13,709 nt of DNA, taken from Oxalobacteraceae bacterium (GTDB lineage: Bacteria; Pseudomonadota; Gammaproteobacteria; Burkholderiales; Burkholderiaceae_D). The translations under genes were made by a program, and so were the position numbers. Numbering within the stretch: position 1 is the first letter of the stretch; the number at the start of each line of letters is the position of its first letter. The stretch lies in contig PKWO01000521.1 of the NCBI GenBank assembly GCA_003132085.1, forward strand, positions 454 through 14,162, written 5' to 3'. The notes below the pieces were generated by a model, which saw only the letters and a list, made by a program, of their open reading frames with translations, searched no databases and had not been told where the DNA came from. This document shows, in pieces, positions 1 through 8,122 of this stretch.

Positions 1-2711
1 GTCTTGATCACGTCGAGGTTGTGTTCGATGATCACCACGGTATTGCCTTGATCGCGCAAGCGGTGGATCACTTTCAACAGCAAGTCGATGTCATGGAAAT
101 GCAAGCCGGTGGTGGGCTCGTCCAGAATATACAAAGTACGGCCGGTATCGCGCTTGGACAATTCCAGCGACAATTTCACGCGTTGCGCTTCGCCGCCGGA
201 CAGCGTGGTTGCACTCTGGCCAAGGCGAATATACCCGAGGCCGACATCCAGCAGCGTATGCAATTTACGCGCAATAGTCGGGACCGGCTTGAAAAATTCA
301 TGCGCTTCTTCGACCGTCATGCCCAACACTTCGGTAATATTTTTACCCTTGTAGTGTACTTCCAGCGTTTCACGGTTATAGCGTTTGCCGTGGCAGACAT
401 CGCAGGGTACATACACGTCAGGCAGGAAGTGCATCTCGACCTTGATCACGCCGTCGCCCTGGCAAGCTTCACAACGGCCTCCTTTGACGTTGAACGAGAA
501 GCGTCCAGCGCTGTAGCCGCGTTCCTTGGCCGCCGGAACGGTCGAGAATAAATCGCGGATAGGGGTAAACAGGCCGGTGTAGGTCGCAGGATTTGAGCGC
601 GGCGTGCGGCCGATCGGCGCCTGGTCCACCGAGATGACTTTGTCGAAATGTTCCAGGCCGCTGATCGATTCGTGCGCCGCCGGTTCGGCTTGCGAGCCAT
701 ACAGGTGGCGGGCGGCAGCGTGATACAGCGTGTCGTTGACCAGCGTGGATTTGCCGGAACCGGAGACGCCGGTGACGCAGGTCAGCAAACCGACCGGCAA
801 CTCCAGTTTCACGTGTTTCAGGTTATTGCCGCTGGCCCCGGTGATGATGAATTGCCGTTCCGGGTTAGACGCCATGCGCTTTTTCGGTACGGCGATTTTC
901 AGTGTGCCGTTCAAGTATTGGGCGGTCAGCGATTTCTTGTTTTTCAGAATATCCTTGAGCGTGCCCTGGGCGATGATTTCGCCGCCATGCACGCCGGCGC
1001 CGAGCCCCATGTCGACCACAAAATCGGCGCACCGAATGGCATCTTCGTCATGCTCGACCACCAGCACGCTGTTGCCGATATCGCGCAAATGCTTGAGTGT
1101 GGTGATCAGGCGGTCATTGTCGCGTTGATGCAGGCCGATCGACGGTTCATCCAATACGTACATGACGCCGGTCAGGCCGGAGCCGATTTGCGATGCCAGC
1201 CGAATGCGCTGCGCTTCGCCGCCGGAAAGCGTATCGGCGCTGCGGTCCAGTGACAGATAATCGAGACCGACGTTATTCAGGAATTTCAGGCGCGAGACGA
1301 TTTCCTTGACGATCCGGTCGGCAATTTCCCGCTTGGCTCCGGTCAACTTCAGGGTTTCGAAAAAACGCAATGTTTCGCGCAAGGGCGTCGCCGCCACTTC
1401 ATAAATCGCGCGTTCTTGCGCACCGCTGCCGACCTTGACGAAGCGCGCCTCGATGCGCAACCGGTTGCCATGACAGGACGGGCATTCTTTCTTGTTGATA
1501 AATTTGGCGAGTTCCTCCTTGACCGCCATCGAATCGGTTTCGCGGTAGCGGCGCTGCAGGTTGTTGACCACGCCCTCAAACGTGTGCTCGCGCACCACTG
1601 CGCGACCGCGTTCGTTGATATAAGTGAATGGAATGGTCTGGCGGCCGGAACCGAACAACACGGCATCCTGGGCCTTTTCCGGCAGTTTTTCGAATGGAAT
1701 GTCCAGGTCGAAACCGTAATGTTCGGCCAAATTGGTCAACATCTGGAAATAGAACTGGTTGCGCCTGTCCCAGCCTTTGACTGCGCCGCTGGCAAGCGAT
1801 AGGTTGGGGAAGGCCACCACCCGTTTCGGATCGAAAAACTCAATATGACCCAAACCGTCACACTCAGGGCAGGCTCCCATCGGATTATTGAACGAGAACA
1901 GACGCGGTTCCAGTTCCTGCAGCGCGTAGCCGCAAATCGGGCAGGCGAATTTGTTGGAAAACAGGTGCTCCGTGCCGCTATCCATTTCCAAGGCGATCGC
2001 CCGGCCTTCGGCCAGACGCAGGCAGGTCTCGAAGCTTTCGGCCAAACGCTGCTTCATGTCGGCTTTGACCTTCAGGCGGTCAACCACGACGTCAATCGTG
2101 TGTTTTTCAGTCTTCTTCAGTTTCGGCAAATCATCGGCCTCAACGATGCGCGCCTTGCCGGTTCCGCTTTGCACACGAAAGCGCACAAACCCCTGCGCTT
2201 GCATTTGCTCGAACAAGTCGACGTGTTCGCCCTTGCGGTTGGCGACAACCGGGGCCAGGATCATCAATTTGGAATCTTCCGGCATTGCCAGCACGGCGTC
2301 GACCATTTGCGATACCGATTGCGCCGCCAGTGGGTTTTCCGGATGATCCGGGCAATACGGGGTGCCGACCCGCGCATAGAGCAGACGCAGGTAATCGTGA
2401 ATTTCGGTCACGGTACCCACGGTTGAGCGCGGATTGTGCGACGTGGCTTTCTGCTCGATTGAAATGGCCGGCGACAAGCCTTCAATCAAATCCACATCCG
2501 GCTTTTCCATCAACTGCAGGAACTGGCGCGCGTAAGACGACAAGGATTCCACATAGCGCCGCTGCCCTTCCGCATACAGCGTATCGAAGGCGAGCGACGA
2601 CTTGCCGGACCCGGAGAGCCCGGTAATCACAATTAGCTTGTTGCGCGGCAAATCCAGATTAATGTTCTTGAGGTTGTGCGTGCGCGCACCCCGAATACGA
2701 ATTTCGTCCAT
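1..2711 (-). CDS. uvrA: UvrA, excinuclease ABC subunit A (3' end cut by window edge)
   Basis: UvrA is the damage-recognition ATPase of nucleotide excision repair. It works as a dimer with UvrB and then leaves before UvrC cuts. The reading frame is open from the ATG at 2711 to the window edge, giving 903 codons; the family is usually about 940-955 residues, so roughly 40-50 C-terminal residues are missing. Both ABC modules are visible: Walker A GLSGSGKSS (K37) and GVSGSGKST (K654), and signatures LSGGEAQR at about 495-502 and 837-844, each followed by an LDEP Walker B (second E at 865). Two zinc modules are intact: C257-x2-C260-x20-C281-x2-C284 and C747-x2-C750-x19-C770-x2-C773. The N-terminus MDEIRIRGARTHNLKN is the family's usual start, although the Shine-Dalgarno sequence is weak. 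No frameshift was seen. The gene is divergent from ssb. Confidence 0.98.
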   Translation of the reverse strand, partial: MDEIRIRGARTHNLKNINLDLPRNKLIVITGLSGSGKSSLAFDTLYAEGQRRYVESLSSYARQFLQLMEKPDVDLIEGLSPAISIEQKATSHNPRSTVGTVTEIHDYLRLLYARVGTPYCPDHPENPLAAQSVSQMVDAVLAMPEDSKLMILAPVVANRKGEHVDLFEQMQAQGFVRFRVQSGTGKARIVEADDLPKLKKTEKHTIDVVVDRLKVKADMKQRLAESFETCLRLAEGRAIALEMDSGTEHLFSNKFACPICGYALQELEPRLFSFNNPMGACPECDGLGHIEFFDPKRVVAFPNLSLASGAVKGWDRRNQFYFQMLTNLAEHYGFDLDIPFEKLPEKAQDAVLFGSGRQTIPFTYINERGRAVVREHTFEGVVNNLQRRYRETDSMAVKEELAKFINKKECPSCHGNRLRIEARFVKVGSGAQERAIYEVAATPLRETLRFFETLKLTGAKREIADRIVKEIVSRLKFLNNVGLDYLSLDRSADTLSGGEAQRIRLASQIGSGLTGVMYVLDEPSIGLHQRDNDRLITTLKHLRDIGNSVLVVEHDEDAIRCADFVVDMGLGAGVHGGEIIAQGTLKDILKNKKSLTAQYLNGTLKIAVPKKRMASNPERQFIITGASGNNLKHVKLELPVGLLTCVTGVSGSGKSTLVNDTLYHAAARHLYGSQAEPAAHESISGLEHFDKVISVDQAPIGRTPRSNPATYTGLFTPIRDLFSTVPAAKERGYSAGRFSFNVKGGRCEACQGDGVIKVEMHFLPDVYVPCDVCHGKRYNRETLEVHYKGKNITEVLGMTVEEAHEFFKPVPTIARKLHTLLDVGLGYIRLGQSATTLSGGEAQRVKLSLELSKRDTGRTLYILDEPTTGLHFHDIDLLLKVIHRLRDQGNTVVIIEHNLDVIK

Positions 2712-2853
2712 GAACTGCTTTCAGCGTAGTCTTATCCGGCACTTGCGCCCAGTTACGGAGCCAAGTGGGCCGAAGCCGGTCACAAACGGTTTGGGCAAGG
2801 TATTTTCACGTTGCCAAAACCGCCATTTTCCGAATTCGGCGAGTCAACCTGCT

Positions 2854-2885
2854 ACTATAACGGCTTTTGATGTTCGTCGTATCAA
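2854..2885 (-). promoter_or_regulatory. possible uvrA promoter
   Basis: Read on the minus strand, TTGATA (2885-2880) is followed after 20 bases by TATAGT (2859-2854). Both hexamers are near the sigma-70 consensus, but the spacer is longer than the preferred 17. The implied start site would leave a uvrA leader of about 140 bases. This is a weak call. Confidence 0.25.
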
Positions 2886-2927
2886 GCAGGGGATGCCGAG
2901 GCGCGATTGCGTGACGCAAGCAAGGTT

Positions 2928-2959
2928 GATGCCGCCGTCCCTGCGGGACCGGCGGCATC
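2928..2959. repeat. GC-rich inverted repeat upstream of ssb
   Basis: GATGCCGCCGTCC (2928-2940) faces GGACCGGCGGCATC (2946-2959) across a 5-base loop. The arms pair completely except for one extra base in the right arm. There is no T-run after it, so it does not look like an intrinsic terminator. It ends 9 bases before the TATAAT box for ssb and covers the place where a -35 box would lie, so it could be an operator or a cruciform. Confidence 0.6.
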
Positions 2960-2968
2960 CCGGTAGCA

Positions 2969-2974
2969 TATAAT
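2969..2974 (+). promoter_or_regulatory. probable -10 box of ssb promoter
   Basis: A perfect TATAAT lies 75 bases upstream of the ssb start codon. No recognisable -35 hexamer sits 16-18 bases upstream; that interval is taken up by the right arm of the inverted repeat. The promoter may therefore be weak or dependent on a DNA-binding protein. Confidence 0.4.
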
Positions 2975-3049
2975 TGCGTTTACAGTAAAAATTTACCGCG
3001 TTGCGGCTCAATCCAGGCCGCCGCCGTAGTTCAATAGGAGAAAATCGGA

Positions 3050-3553
3050 ATGGCATCGGTCAACAAAGTAATCATCGTCGGCAATCTCGGGCGCGATCCT
3101 GAGACGCGCTACATGCCAAACGGCGAAGCGGTCACCAATATCGCGGTCGCGACGACCGAAAGCTGGAAAGACAAGTCCAGCGGCGAGAAAAAGGAGATCA
3201 CCGAGTGGCACCGTATTACGTTTTATCGCAAGTTGGCCGAAATTGCCGGGCAATACTTGAAAAAAGGCTCGCAAGTCTACGTCGAAGGACGTTTGCAAAC
3301 CCGCAAATGGACCGATAAAGAGAACATCGAACGCTATACCACCGAAATTATTGCCGATACGATGCAAATGCTCGGTAGCCGTCAAGGCATGGGTGGCGGA
3401 GCGGCGATGGATGACGATTATGGCAACGGAGGTAACGCGCCGGCGCCCCGTCCGAATACTAATACGAATACGAATACTGGCGGAGGATCGCGTCCCGCAC
3501 CGTCCAAACCGGCGCCGAATTTTAGCGATATGGATGACGATATTCCGTTTTAG
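3050..3553 (+). CDS. ssb: single-stranded DNA-binding protein SSB
   Basis: SSB coats single-stranded DNA during replication, repair and recombination, and recruits partner proteins through its C-terminal tip. The 167-residue product has the usual layout: an OB-fold at about 1-110 starting MASVNKVIIVGNLGRDPE, with aromatic residues W39, W53, F58 and W87 in the positions expected for DNA stacking. A flexible glycine/proline-rich linker follows at about 111-158, then the acidic tip DMDDDIPF, which is the known docking peptide. The linker contains an NTNTNTNT run. AGGAGA at 3036-3041, 8 bases before the ATG, is a good ribosome-binding site and fixes the start. The gene lies divergent from uvrA and ends in its own terminator, so it is probably transcribed alone. 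Confidence 0.98.
   Translation: MASVNKVIIVGNLGRDPETRYMPNGEAVTNIAVATTESWKDKSSGEKKEITEWHRITFYRKLAEIAGQYLKKGSQVYVEGRLQTRKWTDKENIERYTTEIIADTMQMLGSRQGMGGGAAMDDDYGNGGNAPAPRPNTNTNTNTGGGSRPAPSKPAPNFSDMDDDIPF
3455..3478 (+). repeat. AATACN hexanucleotide repeat within ssb
   Basis: Four tandem copies of AATACN (AATACT, AATACG, AATACG, AATACT) encode NTNTNTNT at residues 136-143 of the SSB linker. The unit is a multiple of three, so a change in copy number would alter linker length without shifting the frame. Confidence 0.85.
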
Positions 3554-3583
3554 AGCTATACATCTGAAATGCAAACAAAACTC

Positions 3584-3615
3584 ACGGAGCCCTTCCTTAT
3601 AAGGGCTCCGTTTTT
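3584..3615 (+). terminator. Rho-independent terminator of ssb
   Basis: ACGGAGCCCTT (3584-3594) pairs perfectly with AAGGGCTCCGT (3601-3611) around a 6-base loop, and a run of five T (3611-3615) follows. It lies 31 bases after the ssb stop codon. Confidence 0.93.
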
Positions 3616-3617
3616 AT

Positions 3618-3845
3618 GAAGCGAACCATGTCGCCGGCGTATTGGGACTGCTCGCAGCCGGACTGGGGGTAGCCGCCGTCCCTGGTCTGGCGATATCAAA
3701 GAACCTCCACCCCGGACTCGTCGGCGTCACGTTGACCGGACCGCAGATCAGCCGAACCATCGGCCTCATATCCCGCAAGCGGGCCGCCTTGCAGCCGGCA
3801 GCAGCCGCTCGGTACGGCATGTTGAAGAAGTCCGCCACGTGGTGA
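3618..3845 (+). pseudogene. C-terminal remnant of a LysR-type transcriptional regulator
   Basis: The frame reads EANHVAGVLGLLAAGLGVAA, then VPGLAI and later HPGLVGV, ending KKSATW and TGA. This matches the C-terminal end of the LysR substrate-binding domain, where patterns like EANHLATVAGLVAAGLGIA-x-P and a final SPAA-x-x-F segment are usual. Only 75 codons remain of a family normally near 300 residues. There is no helix-turn-helix, no start codon of the right kind and no ribosome-binding site; a stop at 3600-3602 closes the frame upstream. The recognisable sequence begins 2 bases after the T-run of the ssb terminator, as if a deletion or rearrangement joined there. The C-terminal end itself appears undamaged. 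A short expressed protein from the TTG at 3642 is possible but unlikely. Confidence 0.72.
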
Positions 3846-3920
3846 CCAGCCGTTGATCAGGACCGATATCCGGCGAATGTAACACCCAACCGTGCAATTT
3901 TTTGATTGACCGTGTTCTCA

Positions 3921-3952
3921 TTGACAACGTAAATGGCCAAACCTGCGATAAT
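3921..3952 (+). promoter_or_regulatory. possible promoter of the HD-GYP gene
   Basis: TTGACA (3921-3926) is a perfect -35 hexamer. GATAAT (3947-3952), preceded by TGC, resembles an extended -10. The spacer is 20 bases, longer than ideal. If used, transcription would start near 3959, downstream of the first in-frame ATG at 3933, which favours translation from the ATG at 4023. Confidence 0.4.
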
Positions 3953-4022
3953 TCGCGGGGAAATAGATATCTGCATCCGGCGATTGAACGAATCATATTT
4001 CAAAGCGATTAAGGCCAACTCC

Positions 4023-5156
4023 ATGGAACAACGACGCATCAAAGTTTCCGATGTCACCATCGGCCAACCGTTGCCTTGGGATGTATACGATTCGGAAAAC
4101 CAATTGTTGCTGCGTAAGGGCCATGTCGTCGAACGCGTGCAGCAAGTGGAAGCCCTGATGATTCGAGGGCTATTTGTCGACACAAAAATCTCGCCGAGAA
4201 AGGATCCCGTACAAGCTGCGCCGAAAGAAAGACCGTCGGTAGTTCGCCTCATCAGCCTGGCGCACAAAAGGCTCGAACGACTGCTGTTCAATGTGAGCAA
4301 CGAAGCCGATGCGCAAGCCAAAATTCTTGAAGTGGCGCAAGCAATTGCTTTTGCTGCCGATCTCAATTCCGATATAGCGCTTGCCTGTATTCTGCACAAC
4401 CAAACGGCCGGGAGTTATCCGGTGCGGCATTGTATCGATACCGCCGTGGTTTCATTGCTGATCGCGCGCTCCCTGAAGAAAACACCCGATGAGATAAAGG
4501 CGCTGATCGGCGCCGCCCTTACGATGAACGTCGGCATGTTAAAACAACAAGATCGACTGCACGACATACAGGGACCGCTTTCCGAGCAGGACACCAGCTT
4601 TATTCGCAATCACCCGCAACAGAGCGTAACCGTCCTGAGGGCGGCTGGAATAGACAATGAAGACTGGTTGTCCTATGTGTTGATGCATCATGAGAATGAA
4701 GACGGCAGTGGCTACCCGTTGGGAAAAAAAGGGGCCGACATACCGCTCAATGCAAAAATACTTTCGCTCGCCGATCGTTATTGCGCGCGCGTCTCGGAGA
4801 GAAATTACCGAAAATCGCTGCTGCCCAATGCAGCGCTACGCGATATTCTGGTGGGCGAAAAAGATACTATGGATCCAATGCTCGCCACCATATTTATCAA
4901 GGAGCTCGGCGTATACCCTACCGGTACTTTCGTGCGGCTGGAGAATGGGGAAGTCGGCGTTGTCACAGGAAAAGGCAGCAAGACTATTTCACCAATCGTC
5001 CACGCGTTGATCGGGCCTCGCGGGGCGCCCCTGTCTTTCCCCATCAAACGCGACACGTCAAAACAATTATTCTCCATCCGCGAGGTGCTGACCGAGGACC
5101 AGGCGAACGTGCGTTTCAGCATGCAACAAGTGTGGGGCAATGAAGCAAGCTTGTAG
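4023..5156 (+). CDS. HD-GYP-type signalling protein with a degenerate HD dyad
   Basis: HD-GYP proteins normally hydrolyse cyclic di-GMP at a metal centre. From the ATG at 4023 the product has 377 residues. An N-terminal segment (about 1-50: VTIGQPLPWDVYD, LLLRKGHVV) is of the kind often found before HD-GYP domains in Burkholderiales. The HD-GYP core is at about 105-310. Histidine of RHCID (H136), NHP (196-198), HHENEDGSGYP (222-232) and LADRYCA (D251) are all in place. Where the canonical enzyme has HDIGK, this one has MNVGM, so the HD metal dyad is lost. It may bind rather than cleave the ligand, or act through partners. I chose 4023 because TAAGG lies 8 bases upstream and the family similarity starts there; the ATG at 3933 would add 30 residues but has no ribosome-binding site. 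No partner gene is adjacent. Confidence 0.85.
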   Translation: MEQRRIKVSDVTIGQPLPWDVYDSENQLLLRKGHVVERVQQVEALMIRGLFVDTKISPRKDPVQAAPKERPSVVRLISLAHKRLERLLFNVSNEADAQAKILEVAQAIAFAADLNSDIALACILHNQTAGSYPVRHCIDTAVVSLLIARSLKKTPDEIKALIGAALTMNVGMLKQQDRLHDIQGPLSEQDTSFIRNHPQQSVTVLRAAGIDNEDWLSYVLMHHENEDGSGYPLGKKGADIPLNAKILSLADRYCARVSERNYRKSLLPNAALRDILVGEKDTMDPMLATIFIKELGVYPTGTFVRLENGEVGVVTGKGSKTISPIVHALIGPRGAPLSFPIKRDTSKQLFSIREVLTEDQANVRFSMQQVWGNEASL

Positions 5157-5462
5157 CATTTTCCTGCTGTCGCATGCCGACTCAAATTATCGGAATACCC
5201 CGCATCCCGACTGAAGCTGCCGGCACAGCCTTGCGGCAGCGATGAGCGGCGAAAATGCTGGCGTCATTTTTGACCGGCGATTATGTGCGACACCGCACTG
5301 ACGGGCGCATTAGCGCAAAATACAATGTTCGGTTAATGCCACTTCCTGTCTTTGATGGCCGGCTGTTTTCGTCAGGCAGCCGCTTGCCGCAATAGATCAT
5401 CGAATACAAGCCGGCATCGCCTCATCGCATTAGGTGCCCATTATTTAAATCGGAGAAATGAA
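5157..5462. other. intergenic region between the HD-GYP gene and fadE
   Basis: These 306 bases hold no convincing gene. GCTGCCG (5216-5222) and CGGCAGC (5234-5240) form a 7-bp stem with an 11-base loop and no T-run, so it could help end transcription of the HD-GYP gene only in a Rho-dependent way. A plausible promoter for fadE lies to its right. The fadE frame stays open upstream to 5352, but that stretch is arginine/cysteine-rich and unlike FadE. I found no match to the FadR or PsrA operator patterns I know. Confidence 0.6.
5298..5326 (+). promoter_or_regulatory. probable sigma-70 promoter of fadE
   Basis: CTGACG (5298-5303) and TACAAT (5321-5326) are separated by exactly 17 bases and match the consensus at 4 and 5 of 6 positions. 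The predicted start near 5333 gives a leader of about 130 bases before the fadE ATG at 5463. Confidence 0.5.
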
Positions 5463-7961
5463 ATGGGACTGTGGATTTTGACAACCGTTCTGGCCGCTTT
5501 TGCCCTGATGTTTTTCCAGGTAAAAGGCATATTCTGGCTGGCGAGCATAGCGCTTTGGGTCACGCTCGGATATGCGTTCGACATAGTCGGCAGTGCGGCG
5601 AGCCTGATTCTTATCGCGGTCGCCGTCCTGCCGGCACTCGTCGTCGCGATCAAGCCATTGCGGCGCGTGTTGATCTCTCCGCATATTCTCGATCTCTTCA
5701 AGCGCATCTTGCCCACGATGTCGGACACCGAACGCGATGCGTTGGAGGCCGGCACGACATGGTGGGATGCGGATCTGTTTTCCGGAAAGCCGGATTGGAA
5801 CAAATTACTGCGTTTGCCTCGCCCGACGTTGAACGACGAAGAACAATCTTTTCTCGATCATGAGGTCGACGACCTATGCGGCATGATAGAAGACTGGGAG
5901 ACCACGCAAGTGTGGCAGGATCTTTCGCCGCAGGCCTGGCAATTTGTCAAGGAGAAGGGTTTCCTCGGGATGATCATTCCGAAGAAATACGGCGGCAAGG
6001 AATTTTCCGCCTACATGCATTCGCAAGTGATCATGAAATTGTCGACGCGCTGCTCCGCGCTGGCGGTATCGGTGATGGTGCCCAACTCGCTCGGACCGGC
6101 TGAGCTGTTGCTGCATTACGGCACCGATGCGCAGAAGGACTATTACCTGCCGCGTCTAGCCGCCGGTATCGACCTGCCTTGTTTCGCGCTCACCAGTCCG
6201 TATGCCGGATCGGACGCCGCCTCGATACCTGACGTCGGCATGGTCTGCAATGGCGAGTTCGAAGGAAAGCGGACATTGGGTTTGCGTGTCACGTGGTCCA
6301 AACGTTACATCACGCTCGGACCGATCGCGTCGGTCCTCGGCCTGGCATTCCGTACCGTCGATCCCGATCATTTAATCGGCTCGGAGACCGACCTGGGCAT
6401 CACCTGTGCGTTGATTCCGACCAAGCATGGCGGCGTCGCCATCGGTCGTCGCCATTGGCCGTTGAACGCGGTATTTCAGAACGGCCCGACCTCCGGCACC
6501 GATGTATTTATTCCGATGGAGTGGGTGATCGGCGGACGCCCGCAAGTGGGCCAAGGATGGCGCATGCTGATGGAGTGCCTGGCGGCGGGACGCGCCATTT
6601 CGCTGCCGTCATCGAATGTAGGCATGGCCAAACTTGCGGTGCGCGGAACCAGTGCCTATGCGGCAATCCGGCGCCAGTTCAAAACTGCCATCGGTAAGTT
6701 CGAAGGAGTGCAGGAAGCGCTGGCACGCATGGGAGGCAATCTGTACATGATGGATGCGACGCGCACACTGTCCGCTCTGGCAGTCGATTTGGGAGAGAAG
6801 CCGGCAGTCATCTCGGCAATCGCAAAGTACCATGTCACCGAACGCGGGCGCATGGTGGTCAATGACGGGATGGATGTGTTGGGCGGCAAGGGAATCTGCA
6901 TGGGCCCAAGTAATTTTCTCGCCCGCGCCTATCAGCAAATCCCGATAGCGATCACGGTGGAAGGCGCGAACATACTCACGCGTTGCCTGATCATTTTCGG
7001 ACAAGGCGCAATTCGGTCTCATCCGTATGTGTTGAAGGAAATGCACGCAACGGTTGAAGGCAATCGACGCAAGGCGATAGAAGATTTCGACCAGGCATTC
7101 TTCAGCCACGTCGGCTTTGTATTTGCCAATGCCGCGCGGTCGCTCGCGTATGGATTGACGGCGGGGCGTCTCGCTCCGGCGGAGCCAGCCGTCGCGCCGG
7201 CGTTGCGCGGCTATTATCGCGCAGTAAGCCGGCTTTCTGCGGCATTCGCGTTATTGACTGATCTATCGATGTTCATATTGGGCGGATCGCTGAAACGGCG
7301 CGAGCGGATATCCGGACGCCTTGGCGACATTTTGTCGCAAATGTATCTGATCTCCGCGGTATTGAAACGCTACGAAGACGATGGCCGTCCGGCAGCCGAT
7401 GCGCCCTATGTGCATTGGTCCGTGCAAGATGCGCTGGTCCAGGCCCAGCAGGCGCTGAACGGTGTGTTGGAAAATTTCCCGAACCGGGCGATTGCCGGTC
7501 TGGTGCGTGTATTTGTTTTCCCTTTCGGCCTACCGTACCGCAATCCGTCCGATTCGTTAGGCACACAAGTCGCGGAAGCAATGCAGACCGCCGGCGAGGA
7601 TCGCAACCGTTTGCTGGCTGATTCCTTCGTCAAGGGGGAGATCGGCGATCCTATTTCCTGCGGTGAAATGGCGTTTGGATTATTGCCGCAGGTTGAAGCG
7701 ATCGAAAAACGCTTGAAGCCGATCATCCAGTCCGGCGCGTTGGATCCGGTTCCGCAGAGCCTGGTTTCGATGCAGCAATGGGTAACGCGCGCAACGGCGG
7801 CTGGGATCATCAATGCAGAAGAGCGCCGGACGATGTCAGACTTTGCCCGCTTTACCGATGTGTCGGTGCAGGTTGACGATTTTCCGCAAGACCTCAACCT
7901 ATCGCTCGATGCAGCCGCGCGGCAATTGATGGAGGAGCGTACACATCCGCTTGCGGAATAA
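5463..7961 (+). CDS. fadE: FadE-type acyl-CoA dehydrogenase, membrane-anchored
   Basis: FadE oxidises acyl-CoA to trans-2-enoyl-CoA with FAD, the first step of fatty-acid beta-oxidation. The product from 5463 has 832 residues, close to E. coli FadE (about 814). Hydrophobic stretches at about 4-20, 23-43 and 45-63 should anchor it in the inner membrane. The conserved FadE lead-in SDTERDALEAGTTWWDADLF is at about residue 82. Dehydrogenase-core segments follow: KEKGFLGMIIPKKYGG, VPNSLGPAELLLHYGT, SKRYITLGPIASVLGLAFR and GQGWRMLMECLAAGR. Glu500 in VEGANILTR lines up with the catalytic base of the YEG motif in other acyl-CoA dehydrogenases. The long FadE-specific C-terminal region is complete. GGAG just upstream of the ATG at 5463 supports this start over the ATG at 5352, which would place 37 basic residues before the membrane segment. 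No other beta-oxidation gene is in view. Confidence 0.95.
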   Translation: MGLWILTTVLAAFALMFFQVKGIFWLASIALWVTLGYAFDIVGSAASLILIAVAVLPALVVAIKPLRRVLISPHILDLFKRILPTMSDTERDALEAGTTWWDADLFSGKPDWNKLLRLPRPTLNDEEQSFLDHEVDDLCGMIEDWETTQVWQDLSPQAWQFVKEKGFLGMIIPKKYGGKEFSAYMHSQVIMKLSTRCSALAVSVMVPNSLGPAELLLHYGTDAQKDYYLPRLAAGIDLPCFALTSPYAGSDAASIPDVGMVCNGEFEGKRTLGLRVTWSKRYITLGPIASVLGLAFRTVDPDHLIGSETDLGITCALIPTKHGGVAIGRRHWPLNAVFQNGPTSGTDVFIPMEWVIGGRPQVGQGWRMLMECLAAGRAISLPSSNVGMAKLAVRGTSAYAAIRRQFKTAIGKFEGVQEALARMGGNLYMMDATRTLSALAVDLGEKPAVISAIAKYHVTERGRMVVNDGMDVLGGKGICMGPSNFLARAYQQIPIAITVEGANILTRCLIIFGQGAIRSHPYVLKEMHATVEGNRRKAIEDFDQAFFSHVGFVFANAARSLAYGLTAGRLAPAEPAVAPALRGYYRAVSRLSAAFALLTDLSMFILGGSLKRRERISGRLGDILSQMYLISAVLKRYEDDGRPAADAPYVHWSVQDALVQAQQALNGVLENFPNRAIAGLVRVFVFPFGLPYRNPSDSLGTQVAEAMQTAGEDRNRLLADSFVKGEIGDPISCGEMAFGLLPQVEAIEKRLKPIIQSGALDPVPQSLVSMQQWVTRATAAGIINAEERRTMSDFARFTDVSVQVDDFPQDLNLSLDAAARQLMEERTHPLAE

Positions 7962-8122
7962 GCGCAAAACCATTTCCGAAAACGGCGGTCAATATCAAAT
8001 TAGTCGATGAAGCTCAGCGGTTATTTTTGGCTAAGTATTCGCCAATTGCGCTTTGTCTGCGGCAATTGTCGTACCACATATGGGCGACAGCGAAATTTTT
8101 CCGTCGGCGTTAATGTGAGTTT

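Larger units (their letters stand above)
2712..3049. other. uvrA-ssb divergent intergenic region
   Basis: These 338 bases hold no convincing gene. I see a possible uvrA promoter on the minus strand, a strong inverted repeat, and a TATAAT box facing ssb. I looked for the SOS box CTGT-N8-ACAG on both strands and found none. A short minus-strand open frame crosses the region, but it overlaps the ssb start and resembles no family I know. Confidence 0.7.

Noticed and set aside
21..2426. Several long plus-strand open frames
   Set aside because: They are antisense to uvrA, whose minus-strand frame carries every family motif; they have no family likeness of their own.
2854..2985. LexA (SOS) box near TACTGTAAACGC on the minus strand
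   Set aside because: The second half ACAG is not found 8 bases after CTGT.
2844..3056. 70-residue minus-strand open frame
   Set aside because: It overlaps the ssb start and the inverted repeat, and has no family likeness or ribosome-binding site.
3614..3838. Minus-strand 74-residue open frame opposite the LysR remnant
   Set aside because: The plus-strand frame clearly matches the LysR C-terminal domain; the other strand is its shadow.
5352..5462. N-terminal extension of FadE from the ATG at 5352
   Set aside because: It would place 37 basic residues before the membrane anchor, has no ribosome-binding site and overlaps the likely leader; GGAG supports the start at 5463.
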